Source of the DNA: HRBIN23 sp046294495
GTDB lineage: Bacteria > Chloroflexota > Dehalococcoidia > Lucifugimonadales > HRBIN23
Assembly (NCBI GenBank): GCA_046294495.1
Contig: JBKBKV010000036.1
Span: forward strand, 1-18,756
Direction: 5' to 3'
DNA length: 18,756 bases
Numbering within the stretch: the stretch's first letter is position 1; each line of letters starts with the position of its first letter. Below the pieces are notes generated by a model. It had not been told where the DNA came from. It did no database searches and worked only from the letters and a program-made list of their open reading frames with translations. The translations under genes were made by a program, and so were the position numbers. Positions 1-7,447 of the stretch are shown here, piece after piece.

Positions 1-1434
1 AGCAACCATGTCTACTACCTGGCCAAGTTCTACAACAACCTCCTGTGGAACCCGGGGGAGGACGAAATAGAGTGCGATGTGTGCACCGACTGGAAGGTGC
101 AGGACGGTGGCAAGACCCTGGTGTTCAACCTGCGCCGGGATGTGAAGTTCCACGATGGCAAGCCCCTGCTGGCCAAGGATGTAGCCTACTCCCACAACAA
201 GATGATGGGGCTGGTGGATGGGGTTGTCTCCCCTCGCTCGGGCCTGCTGAAGGAGTATGTAGAGAAGATAGAGACCCCCGACGACTACACGGTAGTCTTC
301 CGCCTGTATCGTCCAGCGCCCATTATCCCCCGCCTGCTCATCATCGGCTTCTCTGGCATCTTCCCCGAGGGCACCACGCGTGCGGACCTGGTGAAGGGGC
401 CAAGGGGGTCTGGGCCTTTCATGTTGAAGGAGGCCATCCAGGGGAGCGTGATGCGGACGGTGAAGAACCCCAACTACTTCAAGGCGGGGAAGCCCTATCT
501 GGATGGCATAGACATCTACCAGATACGGGACACCAACACGGTGCTGGCGTCCTTCTTCACCAATCGCCTGGACTTCATCCGGGCGTCGCCCCCTCCTGAC
601 CAACAGCCTCGTTGGGACAGCATGAAACAGCGCGCCCAGATTCAGGACTACGAATTTCTCACCGGGTGCACGCCTCAGGGCATCAACATCAACGCTGGGC
701 GCGCTCCTCTGAATGATATTCGGGTGCGCCAGGCCATCAACCTGGCCATAGACCGCAAGGCCTATATTGAGGCGGTGCACTTTGGACGGGCCAAGCCTGG
801 CGGGCTGTTCAGCGCAGGGGGGTTCACCCAGCGGAGCGAGGGGGACTTCTGGGACAAGATACCGGGCTTTGGTACAGGGGCCAACAAAGAGAAGGAGCGG
901 GAGCAGGCCAAGAAACTACTGGCCGAGGCCGGGTTCCCCCAGGGCCTGGAGATCCCGCAGATGGTGCGCAACACCACCGAGTATATGCGCCAGGGGGAGT
1001 TCCTGGCTGGGGAACTGGCCAAGGTGGGCATCCGAGCCAAGATAGAGATTGTAGACGCCTCTCAGATCAACGAACGAGGCCCCCGGGTGGACTACCACAT
1101 CTGGTCCTACTGGTTCTGCCGCACCACCACTGACCCGGACGAGTTGTGGGGCAGTTACTTCCTGACGGGGGGTAACCGCAACTGGTTCGGCTACTCCAAC
1201 AAGGAGTTTGACCAGTTGTTCCTCCAGCAGAGCCAGGAACTGGACCCGGCCAAGCGCATTGCGATGAGCCGGCAGTTGGAGGAGATCATCCGGCGCGACC
1301 TGCCCATCGCTGACCTTGCGGAACAAACTGGTCACCACGCCTGGTGGTCCTATGTGAAGGGCTACCGCTTCGCCTCCACCTTCTACTCGGGCCAGTCCCA
1401 GCGCCAGGAGGATGTGTGGCTGGCGCCGCACTAG
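1..1434 (+). CDS. ABC transporter solute-binding protein, family 5 (5' partial)
   Basis: This is the exported binding component of a peptide/nickel/opine-type ABC importer, which captures substrate outside the membrane and delivers it to the permeases encoded next. The frame is open from base 1, so the start and signal peptide lie upstream; 477 residues are visible. Features of the SBP_bac_5 family are the early stretch KFHDGKPLLAKDVAYS, the segment PLNDIRVRQAINLAIDR near the middle, and the C-terminal half with LAEAGFPQGLEI and a DPDELW segment before the final lobe. The stop codon ends at 1434, seven bases before a strong hairpin and 64 bases before the first permease gene. The substrate cannot be read from sequence; this family takes peptides, opines, nickel chelates, sugars and other small organic molecules. 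Confidence 0.93.
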   Translation, partial: SNHVYYLAKFYNNLLWNPGEDEIECDVCTDWKVQDGGKTLVFNLRRDVKFHDGKPLLAKDVAYSHNKMMGLVDGVVSPRSGLLKEYVEKIETPDDYTVVFRLYRPAPIIPRLLIIGFSGIFPEGTTRADLVKGPRGSGPFMLKEAIQGSVMRTVKNPNYFKAGKPYLDGIDIYQIRDTNTVLASFFTNRLDFIRASPPPDQQPRWDSMKQRAQIQDYEFLTGCTPQGININAGRAPLNDIRVRQAINLAIDRKAYIEAVHFGRAKPGGLFSAGGFTQRSEGDFWDKIPGFGTGANKEKEREQAKKLLAEAGFPQGLEIPQMVRNTTEYMRQGEFLAGELAKVGIRAKIEIVDASQINERGPRVDYHIWSYWFCRTTTDPDELWGSYFLTGGNRNWFGYSNKEFDQLFLQQSQELDPAKRIAMSRQLEEIIRRDLPIADLAEQTGHHAWWSYVKGYRFASTFYSGQSQRQEDVWLAPH

Positions 1435-1440
1435 AGACCT

Positions 1441-1478
1441 GTGGGGGGTGCCCCGGCATCGGCTGGGGCGCCCCCCAC
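1441..1478 (+). repeat. GC-rich intercistronic hairpin
   Basis: An inverted repeat begins six bases after the binding-protein stop codon. The 5' arm 1441-1454 (GTGGGGGGTGCCCC) pairs with 1465-1478 (GGGGCGCCCCCCAC) over 14 positions with one G-U, around a 10-base loop. No T-run follows, so it is not a classical intrinsic terminator. It more likely protects the 3' end of the binding-protein mRNA or attenuates readthrough into the permeases. It resembles the hairpin after nosZ (15620-15649). Confidence 0.7.
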
Positions 1479-1497
1479 AGTGAAGGAGAGTAAAGGT

Positions 1498-2451
1498 ATG
1501 GGGCGGTATCTAGCGCGCCGCTTGCTTATCGGCATCCCCACCCTGCTGGGGGCCACGATATTCGCCTTTATCCTGTTACGGGTGATACCTGGGGATGTGG
1601 CCACAGAACTCCTGGGGGGTGCGGAGGGGATTGCCAGCGGTGCCACTATAGAGAAAGTGCGTAGAGATCTGGGGCTAGACCGCCCTCTGGTGGTGCAATA
1701 TATAACCTGGCTGGCCGATGTCCTCCGAGGGGACTTTGGCAACTCCATGTGGACTGGAAAGGGCGTAGGGGGCACTATCCTGGGCCGTCTGCCCTTCACC
1801 CTCCAGTTGGCCATTATGGCTGAGCTATTTTCCCTGCTGATCGGCATCCCCATCGGGATCATGGCCGCCGTCCGCCAGGACACCTGGATAGACTACGGAC
1901 TGCGCTTCTGGAGCATCTTCTTCTTGGCCATCCCTACCTTCTGGCTGGGCCTGCTGGTCATTCTGGTGGGGGTGGCGGTCTTCCGGTGGTCGCCACCCTT
2001 GGGCTATAACACCTTCTGGCAAGCCCCAGGGGCCAACCTGAGCCAGTTAATCTTTCCCGCCCTAATCCTGGCCTCCCACGAATCGGCCCGTATCGGGCGA
2101 ATGACGCGCTCCAGCATGCTGGAGGTGCTGCGAGAGGACTATATACGCACCGCCAGGGCCAAGGGCCTGCGGGAGGCGCTAGTGGTGCTCCGCCACGCGC
2201 TGAAGAACGCCCTCATCCCCATCGTTACCTTCACCAGCATCTACTTCGGCGCCCTGATGGGGGGCGTGGTGGTGCTGGAGGCTATCTTCAACATCCCTGG
2301 CCTGGGTACCCTGTTCCTGGAGAGCATCCGTTTCCGGGACTACACCATTGTGCAGGCTATGGTCTTCTTCCTGGCGACGGTGTTTATCGTCATCAATCTG
2401 GCCGTGGACATCATGTATGGATGGCTTGACCCCCGCATCCGCTACGATTAG
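1498..2451 (+). CDS. ABC transporter permease, DppB type
   Basis: This is the first of two integral-membrane subunits of the importer. It is 317 residues long, as usual for DppB/OppB. The N-terminus MGRYLARRLLIGIPTLLGAT is the typical first transmembrane helix, followed by LRVIPGD. The cytoplasmic EAA loop that docks the ATPase is at about residues 213-223 and beyond (EDYIRTARAKG, then LRHALKNALIP). The protein ends with the family's usual WLDPRIRYD. I chose the ATG at 1498 because AAGGAG lies at 1483-1488 and because an upstream GTG in frame at 1441 would add residues translated from the hairpin. It is 24 bases upstream of the DppC-type gene. Confidence 0.94.
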   Translation: MGRYLARRLLIGIPTLLGATIFAFILLRVIPGDVATELLGGAEGIASGATIEKVRRDLGLDRPLVVQYITWLADVLRGDFGNSMWTGKGVGGTILGRLPFTLQLAIMAELFSLLIGIPIGIMAAVRQDTWIDYGLRFWSIFFLAIPTFWLGLLVILVGVAVFRWSPPLGYNTFWQAPGANLSQLIFPALILASHESARIGRMTRSSMLEVLREDYIRTARAKGLREALVVLRHALKNALIPIVTFTSIYFGALMGGVVVLEAIFNIPGLGTLFLESIRFRDYTIVQAMVFFLATVFIVINLAVDIMYGWLDPRIRYD

Positions 2452-2475
2452 CATGCTGGTGGCGGAGGATAGGCT

Positions 2476-3402
2476 ATGGCGAGAGGGACAACAGGGGCGA
2501 TAGAGGCCTTCGCGCCCCCCTCGGCGGTGGGGCAGAGGCTTCGGGCGTATGGGAAGGGCGCCGTCCGCTTCCTTCGGCGCAAACCTCTGGGTGCCCTGGG
2601 GCTATTCATCGTCCTCGTAGCCATTTTCGCAGGTGCCCTGGCGGGCTATGGTGAGAGGCGCATCATCGCCACATACGACCCCTTGGCGCAAAGCGCCCAA
2701 GAACGGGTGAAGCCTCCCAGCGCGGCCCACTGGATGGGCACGGACGAGTTTGGGCGCGATGTGTATAGCAGAATTGTGTATGGGGCGCGGGTGTCCCTCG
2801 TGGTGGCCTTCTGGGCTATCGGCATCGGCACCACCCTGGGGTTTATCGCCGGGATTATCAGCGGGTATCTGGGGGGGTGGGTAGACCTGCTTCTCCAGCG
2901 CCTCAGTGAGATTATCCTATCCTTCCCAGCGGTGCTCCTGGCCCTCTCCCTGGTGGCTATGCTGGGGGCCGGGCTGGACAAAGTGGTCATCGCCTTGAGC
3001 ATAGTCTTCTTCCCCAGTTCCCTGCGGGTGATACGGGGGAGTGTGTTAGCGGTGAAGCAGAATGTGTATATAGAAGCCGCCCGGGCCATCGGCGCCACCC
3101 GTCTACGCATAATGGCCTTGCATGTGCTCCCCAATGTGGTTGCCCCCTTCCTCATCGTAGCGTCGGTGCAGTTGGGCAACGCTATCCTGCTGGAATCTAC
3201 CCTCAGTTTCCTGGGGCTGGGCGTTCCTCCCCCTCACTCGTCTTGGGGGCGCATGCTCACCGGGGGGGCACAGCAGTTCGCCCAGACGGCCCCCTGGCTG
3301 GTGGTTTTCCCCGGTGCTGCCATCACCCTGTTGGTGCTAGGCTTCAACCTCTTCGGGGACGCCCTGCGCGATGTGTTGGACCCCAAACTGCGTGGGCGCT
3401 AG
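2476..3402 (+). CDS. ABC transporter permease, DppC type
   Basis: This is the second membrane subunit of the importer, 308 residues long. It has the DppC/OppC arrangement: a cytoplasmic N-terminus, one transmembrane helix (about residues 37-57, LGALGLFIVLVAIFAGAL), a soluble segment with HWMGTDEFGRDVYSRI that is diagnostic of the family, then five further hydrophobic segments. The EAA loop is at about residues 200-206 (EAARAIG) and continues with TRLRIMALHVLPN. The C-terminus is DVLDPKLRGR. A GGAGG element lies just before the ATG. The DppD/DppF-type ATPases are not in the window and must be upstream or elsewhere. Confidence 0.94.
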   Translation: MARGTTGAIEAFAPPSAVGQRLRAYGKGAVRFLRRKPLGALGLFIVLVAIFAGALAGYGERRIIATYDPLAQSAQERVKPPSAAHWMGTDEFGRDVYSRIVYGARVSLVVAFWAIGIGTTLGFIAGIISGYLGGWVDLLLQRLSEIILSFPAVLLALSLVAMLGAGLDKVVIALSIVFFPSSLRVIRGSVLAVKQNVYIEAARAIGATRLRIMALHVLPNVVAPFLIVASVQLGNAILLESTLSFLGLGVPPPHSSWGRMLTGGAQQFAQTAPWLVVFPGAAITLLVLGFNLFGDALRDVLDPKLRGR

Positions 3403-3420
3403 CGCGCGAGAAGGTGGCAC

Positions 3421-3448
3421 TTGACAGAAGGCCGCTAGTTGCTACAGT
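3421..3448 (+). promoter_or_regulatory. Probable sigma70-type promoter for the acyl-CoA operon
   Basis: A perfect TTGACA is at 3421-3426, and TACAGT at 3443-3448 (4 of 6 to TATAAT) follows after 16 bases. It lies in the 114-base gap between the permease gene and the first acyl-CoA dehydrogenase gene, which would give a leader of about 60 bases. This position suggests that the catabolic genes can be expressed independently of the importer. It is a sequence match only. Confidence 0.5.
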
Positions 3449-3516
3449 AGGGCTGGGTTTGCCCGGGGACAGGGCAGAAGGGTAGAAAGTTAAGAATACG
3501 CAGCGAGGTGAAGAAC

Positions 3517-4734
3517 ATGCGGTTTGAGTGGACCACCCAGCAGAAGGCCCTTATTCAGGAGGTGCGGGAGTTCATTAAGGAACATGTAACCCCCCAAGTC
3601 CTCCGGGAATTGGATGAGGAGGGGGCGGAAGGGGGACGGGGCCCCCTCTACAGGGAACTGCGCCAGAAGATTTATGAGCGAGGGTGGATCGGGATGGCTG
3701 TCCCCAGGGAATATGGCGGACAGGGGGGCAGCCGGGTAGACCAGTATCTGGTGGAGGAGGAGTTCGCCCGTGCAGGAGTGCCCATTGAGGTGGTGGGGAG
3801 CGGGGTGCCCGCTATCCTGGCGGCCGGCACCGAGGAGCAGAAGAAATACTACATACCCCGCATCCTAAAGGGGGAAATCGTATTTGCCCTGGGCTTCACC
3901 GAGCCTCAGGCTGGTGCCGACCTGGCGGGCCTCCAGTGCCGGGCAGTGAGGGATGGCGACTTCTACATCATCAACGGCCAGAAGATGTTTACTTCGGCAG
4001 CCCACTACGCCACCCATATCTACATGATGGTGCGCACCGACCCCAACGCGGAGCGCCACCGGGGCATTTCCATCCTCATTGTCCCTATGGACACCCCCGG
4101 CATTACTGTGCGCCCCTTGTGGACAATTCAGAATAACCCCCGTGCCCCCCGCGGCACCACCTACGGCACCGCCCGCACCAACGAGGTCTTCTTTGACAAT
4201 GTGCGGGTGCCTGTCTCTTGCCGCCTGGGGCCCGAGAACCAGGGTTGGTATATCGGTGCCGCTGGCCTGAACTTGGACCGGGTGGGGGCATGGCGCTACC
4301 TCATCTCGGTGAAGCGGGACGAGGACATCATCAACTGGGTAAAGGCTCACCGGGACAACGGCCACCCTGTGGCTCGCGCCGTTGCCCAGGACCCCGCCAT
4401 CCGCGACCGCATCGCCGAGTTGTGGATTGAAGCCCAGGTGTGCCGCCTGATGACACTGCGCAGTATGGCCATTGTGGAGCGTGGGGGCAACTTTACCTAC
4501 GAAGGCTCGGCCGAAAAGGTCTGGGCGCCCGAACACGGTGTCCGCACCACCGAGACCATCGCCCAAATCCTGGGCCCATATGCCCAGTTGATGAACGGTT
4601 CCCCGCTAAATATAGAGAAGGGCATCTTCGCCCATAACCTGCTGGGGGCCTTCCAGTCGGGCATCAACCACGGGAGCGTGCAGGTGATGCGCGATCAGGT
4701 GGCCCGCCGTGGCCTGGGTCTGCCCAGGGGCTAA
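3517..4734 (+). CDS. Acyl-CoA dehydrogenase, large-subunit-like (PimC/FadE type)
   Basis: This FAD enzyme introduces an alpha,beta double bond into an acyl-CoA thioester in the cytoplasm. It has 405 residues with the three ACAD domains in order: helical N-domain with GWIGMAVPREYGGQGG, middle beta domain with GFTEP at residues 126-130 and INGQKMFTS, and helical C-domain ending RGLGLPRG. The start is set at ATG 3517 because GAGGTGA (3504-3510) fits as its ribosome-binding site; a GTG at 3508 would overlap that site. By eye, the position of the MCAD catalytic Glu is occupied by Asn384, and the alternative (LCAD/isovaleryl type) Glu position holds Asp254. It is followed after 40 bases by a different ACAD, the usual arrangement of heteromeric FadE pairs. 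The substrate is unknown. Confidence 0.93.
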   Translation: MRFEWTTQQKALIQEVREFIKEHVTPQVLRELDEEGAEGGRGPLYRELRQKIYERGWIGMAVPREYGGQGGSRVDQYLVEEEFARAGVPIEVVGSGVPAILAAGTEEQKKYYIPRILKGEIVFALGFTEPQAGADLAGLQCRAVRDGDFYIINGQKMFTSAAHYATHIYMMVRTDPNAERHRGISILIVPMDTPGITVRPLWTIQNNPRAPRGTTYGTARTNEVFFDNVRVPVSCRLGPENQGWYIGAAGLNLDRVGAWRYLISVKRDEDIINWVKAHRDNGHPVARAVAQDPAIRDRIAELWIEAQVCRLMTLRSMAIVERGGNFTYEGSAEKVWAPEHGVRTTETIAQILGPYAQLMNGSPLNIEKGIFAHNLLGAFQSGINHGSVQVMRDQVARRGLGLPRG

Positions 4735-4774
4735 AGACGCCCCTAACCCAAACATCTAAAAGCGAGAGGTCGGT

Positions 4775-5962
4775 ATGGACGTTCTGCCTAACGAAGAAGA
4801 GGAAATGCTGAAACGCAGCGCCCGGGAGTTCCTGGAGAAGGAATGCCCAGTGACCTTGGTGCGGGAGATGGAGAAAGACGAGCGGGGCTATCCCCCCGAC
4901 CTGTGGCGCAAGATGGCTGAGCTGGGCTGGCTGGGTATGGCTCTCCCCGAGGAGTATGGAGGCGCCGGCGTCCCCCTGACCCATTTGGGGCTGGTTATAG
5001 AGGAAATAGGGCGTGCCATTGCTCCGGTGCCTTTCCACTGCACTATGACGGCCGCCCTCACCATCGCCAGCGACGGCACCCCCGAGCAGAAGCAGGCCAT
5101 CCTTCCAGCTGTGGCCCGTGGGCAAACTATCCTCACCTGGGCTTTCCAGGAGGCTGACCCCCGCCTGGCCCCTGAGGCCGTGCAGATGCAGGCGGTGCCT
5201 CAGGGCGACGCCTTCCTCCTTACCGGCCAGAAGAACTTTGTGGACAACTTCCACATCGCCGACTATTGCTTGGTGGCGTGCCGCACCGCCCCCCCTTCTC
5301 CAGCCTCGGCTGGCCTCTCCCTTTTCCTGGTGAACACCAAGTCCCCTGGTATCTCTCTTACCCCCCTAATAACCCTAGCACGGGACAAGCAGTTCCAGGT
5401 TACCTTTGATGGGGTGCGAGTGCCAAGGACGAGCCTGGTGGGGGAGTTGAACCAGGGGTGGCCTGTCATAGAGCGGATGCTGGACCGCGGCACTGCCCTC
5501 CTTTGCGCCCAGATGCTGGGTGCCGCCCGTAAGGACGCCGAAATGGCCTGGGACTACTCCAAACGGCGCATCGCCTTCGGACGCCCCATCGGCTCCTTTC
5601 AATCCCTTCAGCACCTGATGGCCGATATGCTCATTTGGCTGGACGGCGTCCAACTCCTCACCTACGAGGCCCTCTGGAGATTGGGAGAGGGCCTTCCAGC
5701 CAGCGTAGAGGTGTCCCAGGCCAAGGCCTTCGCCAACGAAAAGTGCCAGGCGGTGGTGCGCTCCTCCCAGTCTATCCACGGGGGCATCGGCTTTATAGAG
5801 GAGTTCCCCCTGCACCTGTGGTATCGGCGAGTGGCGGCGTGGGCCATGCGCCTGGGGACCACCTTTGAGCATAGGGCCCGTGTATCCCGTGCCCTGCTGG
5901 ACAAGCCCGGAGAGGTCCGCTTGGGCGTGTCGCCTTCGGAGGCGGTCCCCTCCCCGGCATAA
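4775..5962 (+). CDS. Acyl-CoA dehydrogenase, small-subunit-like (PimD/FadE type)
   Basis: This is a second, divergent acyl-CoA dehydrogenase of 395 residues. The N-domain carries LGWLGMALPEEYGGAG, the middle domain LLTGQKNFV, and the C-domain RIAFGRPIGSFQSLQHLMADM and SIHGGIGFIEEFPLHLWYRRV. The FAD-loop motif normally reading FTEP is weak here (WAFQEADPR). The MCAD-type Glu position aligns with Leu360 in RLGTT; the LCAD-type position is Asp237 (MLDRG). Such degenerate partners commonly pair with a full ACAD to make an alpha2beta2 enzyme, so I infer that it works with the preceding gene product. The ATG at 4775 has GAGAGG upstream. Confidence 0.92.
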   Translation: MDVLPNEEEEMLKRSAREFLEKECPVTLVREMEKDERGYPPDLWRKMAELGWLGMALPEEYGGAGVPLTHLGLVIEEIGRAIAPVPFHCTMTAALTIASDGTPEQKQAILPAVARGQTILTWAFQEADPRLAPEAVQMQAVPQGDAFLLTGQKNFVDNFHIADYCLVACRTAPPSPASAGLSLFLVNTKSPGISLTPLITLARDKQFQVTFDGVRVPRTSLVGELNQGWPVIERMLDRGTALLCAQMLGAARKDAEMAWDYSKRRIAFGRPIGSFQSLQHLMADMLIWLDGVQLLTYEALWRLGEGLPASVEVSQAKAFANEKCQAVVRSSQSIHGGIGFIEEFPLHLWYRRVAAWAMRLGTTFEHRARVSRALLDKPGEVRLGVSPSEAVPSPA

Positions 5963-5993
5963 AGTATATCTACAGCAATAAGGGAGGCTTATT

Positions 5994-6203
5994 ATGGCTC
6001 GGGACCCCGTCTGCGGCAAAGAGATAGATGAGAAAGCCGCCCAACAGGCAAGTAGTATGACCGTGTTCGGTGCCGCCGAGATAACGGCCGAGAAAGGCAC
6101 CCGCATGTTCTACAACGGCCAGTGGTATTACTTCTGCGGGGTAGAATGCCGGAGCAAGTTCCTGGCTGCCCCGCAGGCATATCTGGAAAAGGCGCAGTCG
6201 TAG
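5994..6203 (+). CDS. Small YHS-domain protein
   Basis: A 69-residue cytoplasmic protein made almost entirely of a YHS domain. Cys7 lies in the leading DPVCGKEID, and the pair Cys48/Cys52 lies in YYFCGVECRSKF, the usual layout of this TRASH-like metal-binding fold. The segment GTRMFYNGQWYYF is the central beta hairpin. The start ATG has AAGGGAGG upstream, inside the same AATAAGGGAGG sequence that precedes the lyase gene downstream. YHS domains occur in copper ATPases, multicomponent oxygenases and free-standing proteins; no catalytic role can be assigned. Its place inside an acyl-CoA operon, between the dehydrogenases and the lyase, suggests a metal-delivery or metal-sensing role, which is inference. 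The lyase family needs a divalent cation. Confidence 0.85.
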   Translation: MARDPVCGKEIDEKAAQQASSMTVFGAAEITAEKGTRMFYNGQWYYFCGVECRSKFLAAPQAYLEKAQS

Positions 6204-6243
6204 GGTTCATATCAGCACAGTCTACAAATAAGGGAGGTATCAC

Positions 6244-7368
6244 ATGGCACAAAGGCGGTGGCCGAAGGTAGAGTATCGTGAGGAGGGGATGCGGGAGGGG
6301 ATGCAGATTGAGGACATGAACATCCCCGTAGAGGACAAGGTGGCCCTTATTGAAGCCCTAGCCAAGACAGGCTTGAAGACTATCGTGATCGGCTCCTTCG
6401 TAAGCCCTCGCTACACGCCCCAGATGGCCCGTATTGAGGAGATTGTCTCTCGCCTCAAGCCACCTCCCCCCGGCGTGAAATACACTGCCCTGGTGGCCCC
6501 CGGGCGCTATCAGGAGCAGGCTCGCAAATACAGCCCCCCACTGACCCTGGAGCGCGATGTCATCTCCACCGGGTGCCATATGTGCGATGTGTTTGTGAGG
6601 CGCAACTGGAACCGCACCCAGGAGGACGAAATCAACCAGTGGCCTCAAACGGTAGCCCGCGCCCAGGAGATGGGGGCCAAACAGGCGGGCATCGGCATTA
6701 ACGCCGCCTGGGGCTCCAACTTCGTGGGGGAGTTCACCCAGGAACAGCGTATGGCTATGCTGGAGCGCCAGTATCGCCTTTGGGAGCAGGCAGGTATACC
6801 TGTTACCCATGTCTCCCTGGGCGATCCTATGAGTTGGTGCCGCCCCGATGTGGTGGAGGCACAAATCTGGGCCATCAAGGAGAAGTGGCCCTCCATTACC
6901 CATTTCAACCTCCACCTCCACAACGCCCGGGGTATGGCCCTCACCTGCGCCTACGCCGCCCTGCGCATCCTGGACCCCGACAAGGACACCCTCTCTATAG
7001 ACGGCACCATCGGCGCCATCGGCGGGTGCCCCTACTGCGGCAATGGGCGTGCAACCGGCCAGATGCCCACCGAGGATGTGATGCACATGCTCCAGAGCAT
7101 GGGCATTGACATGGGCGTGAACCTGGACAAACTGATTGAGTGCGTCTGGATGCTGGAGGAGATTACAGGGCGTCCGGCCTGGGGCCATGTGTCTAAGGCT
7201 GGCCCGCGCCCCACTAATGACCGCCTCTACGACCCCAACGCCCCCTTCATTGAGACCTTTGAGCAGGCCAAGCACTTCCTGAAGGGGCCAAAGGTCTACG
7301 AGGGCGGTATCAACCCGTGGCGGGAGCCTATCCGCAGCCCCATGCGCCCCGACACCATGCGGGCATAA
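6244..7368 (+). CDS. HMG-CoA lyase-like / pyruvate carboxyltransferase-family enzyme
   Basis: A TIM-barrel enzyme of the HMGL-like superfamily, expected to cleave a 3-hydroxyacyl-CoA by retro-aldol reaction to acetyl-CoA (or propionyl-CoA) plus a carbonyl product. It is 374 residues long, versus about 300 for bacterial HMG-CoA lyase, with a C-terminal extension after the barrel. Visible active-site parts are Arg17-Glu18-Gly-Met-Gln21 (family RDGxQ), metal ligands His224 and His226 in NLHLHNARG, and the loop GGCPYC with Cys262. Two residues differ from classical HMG-CoA lyase: the Asp after the first Arg is Glu18, and the Asn of the GNxATED segment is Gln273 (GQMPTED), with two extra residues in the cysteine loop. 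The family is secure; the substrate may not be HMG-CoA. It probably belongs with the flanking CoA-transferases and dehydrogenases. Confidence 0.88.
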   Translation: MAQRRWPKVEYREEGMREGMQIEDMNIPVEDKVALIEALAKTGLKTIVIGSFVSPRYTPQMARIEEIVSRLKPPPPGVKYTALVAPGRYQEQARKYSPPLTLERDVISTGCHMCDVFVRRNWNRTQEDEINQWPQTVARAQEMGAKQAGIGINAAWGSNFVGEFTQEQRMAMLERQYRLWEQAGIPVTHVSLGDPMSWCRPDVVEAQIWAIKEKWPSITHFNLHLHNARGMALTCAYAALRILDPDKDTLSIDGTIGAIGGCPYCGNGRATGQMPTEDVMHMLQSMGIDMGVNLDKLIECVWMLEEITGRPAWGHVSKAGPRPTNDRLYDPNAPFIETFEQAKHFLKGPKVYEGGINPWREPIRSPMRPDTMRA

Positions 7369-7403
7369 CCCTCGGGGACGGCTCGTGATACAGCGCACCA
7401 GGA

Positions 7404-7429
7404 GGAAGGAGGGGGAAACCCCTCCTTCC
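7404..7429 (+). repeat. Perfect 11-bp hairpin with GAAA tetraloop
   Basis: GGAAGGAGGGG at 7404-7414 pairs perfectly with CCCCTCCTTCC at 7419-7429 around a GAAA loop (GNRA class). It sits 35 bases after the lyase stop and 18 bases before the CoA-transferase start. No T-run follows, so it may set mRNA stability or processing between cistrons. The 5' arm resembles a Shine-Dalgarno sequence, which the hairpin would hide. Confidence 0.65.
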
Positions 7430-7447
7430 CTACGATAGGGGTTGAAG

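Noticed and set aside
1431..1883. Minus-strand ORF of 150 residues over the DppB-type gene
   Set aside because: It is antisense to a clear permease and has low-complexity Arg/Pro/Ser composition typical of shadows.
7442..7447. TTG at 7442 as the start of the first CoA-transferase
   Set aside because: It would leave only one base between AGGGG (7436-7440) and the start codon; ATG 7448 gives normal spacing.
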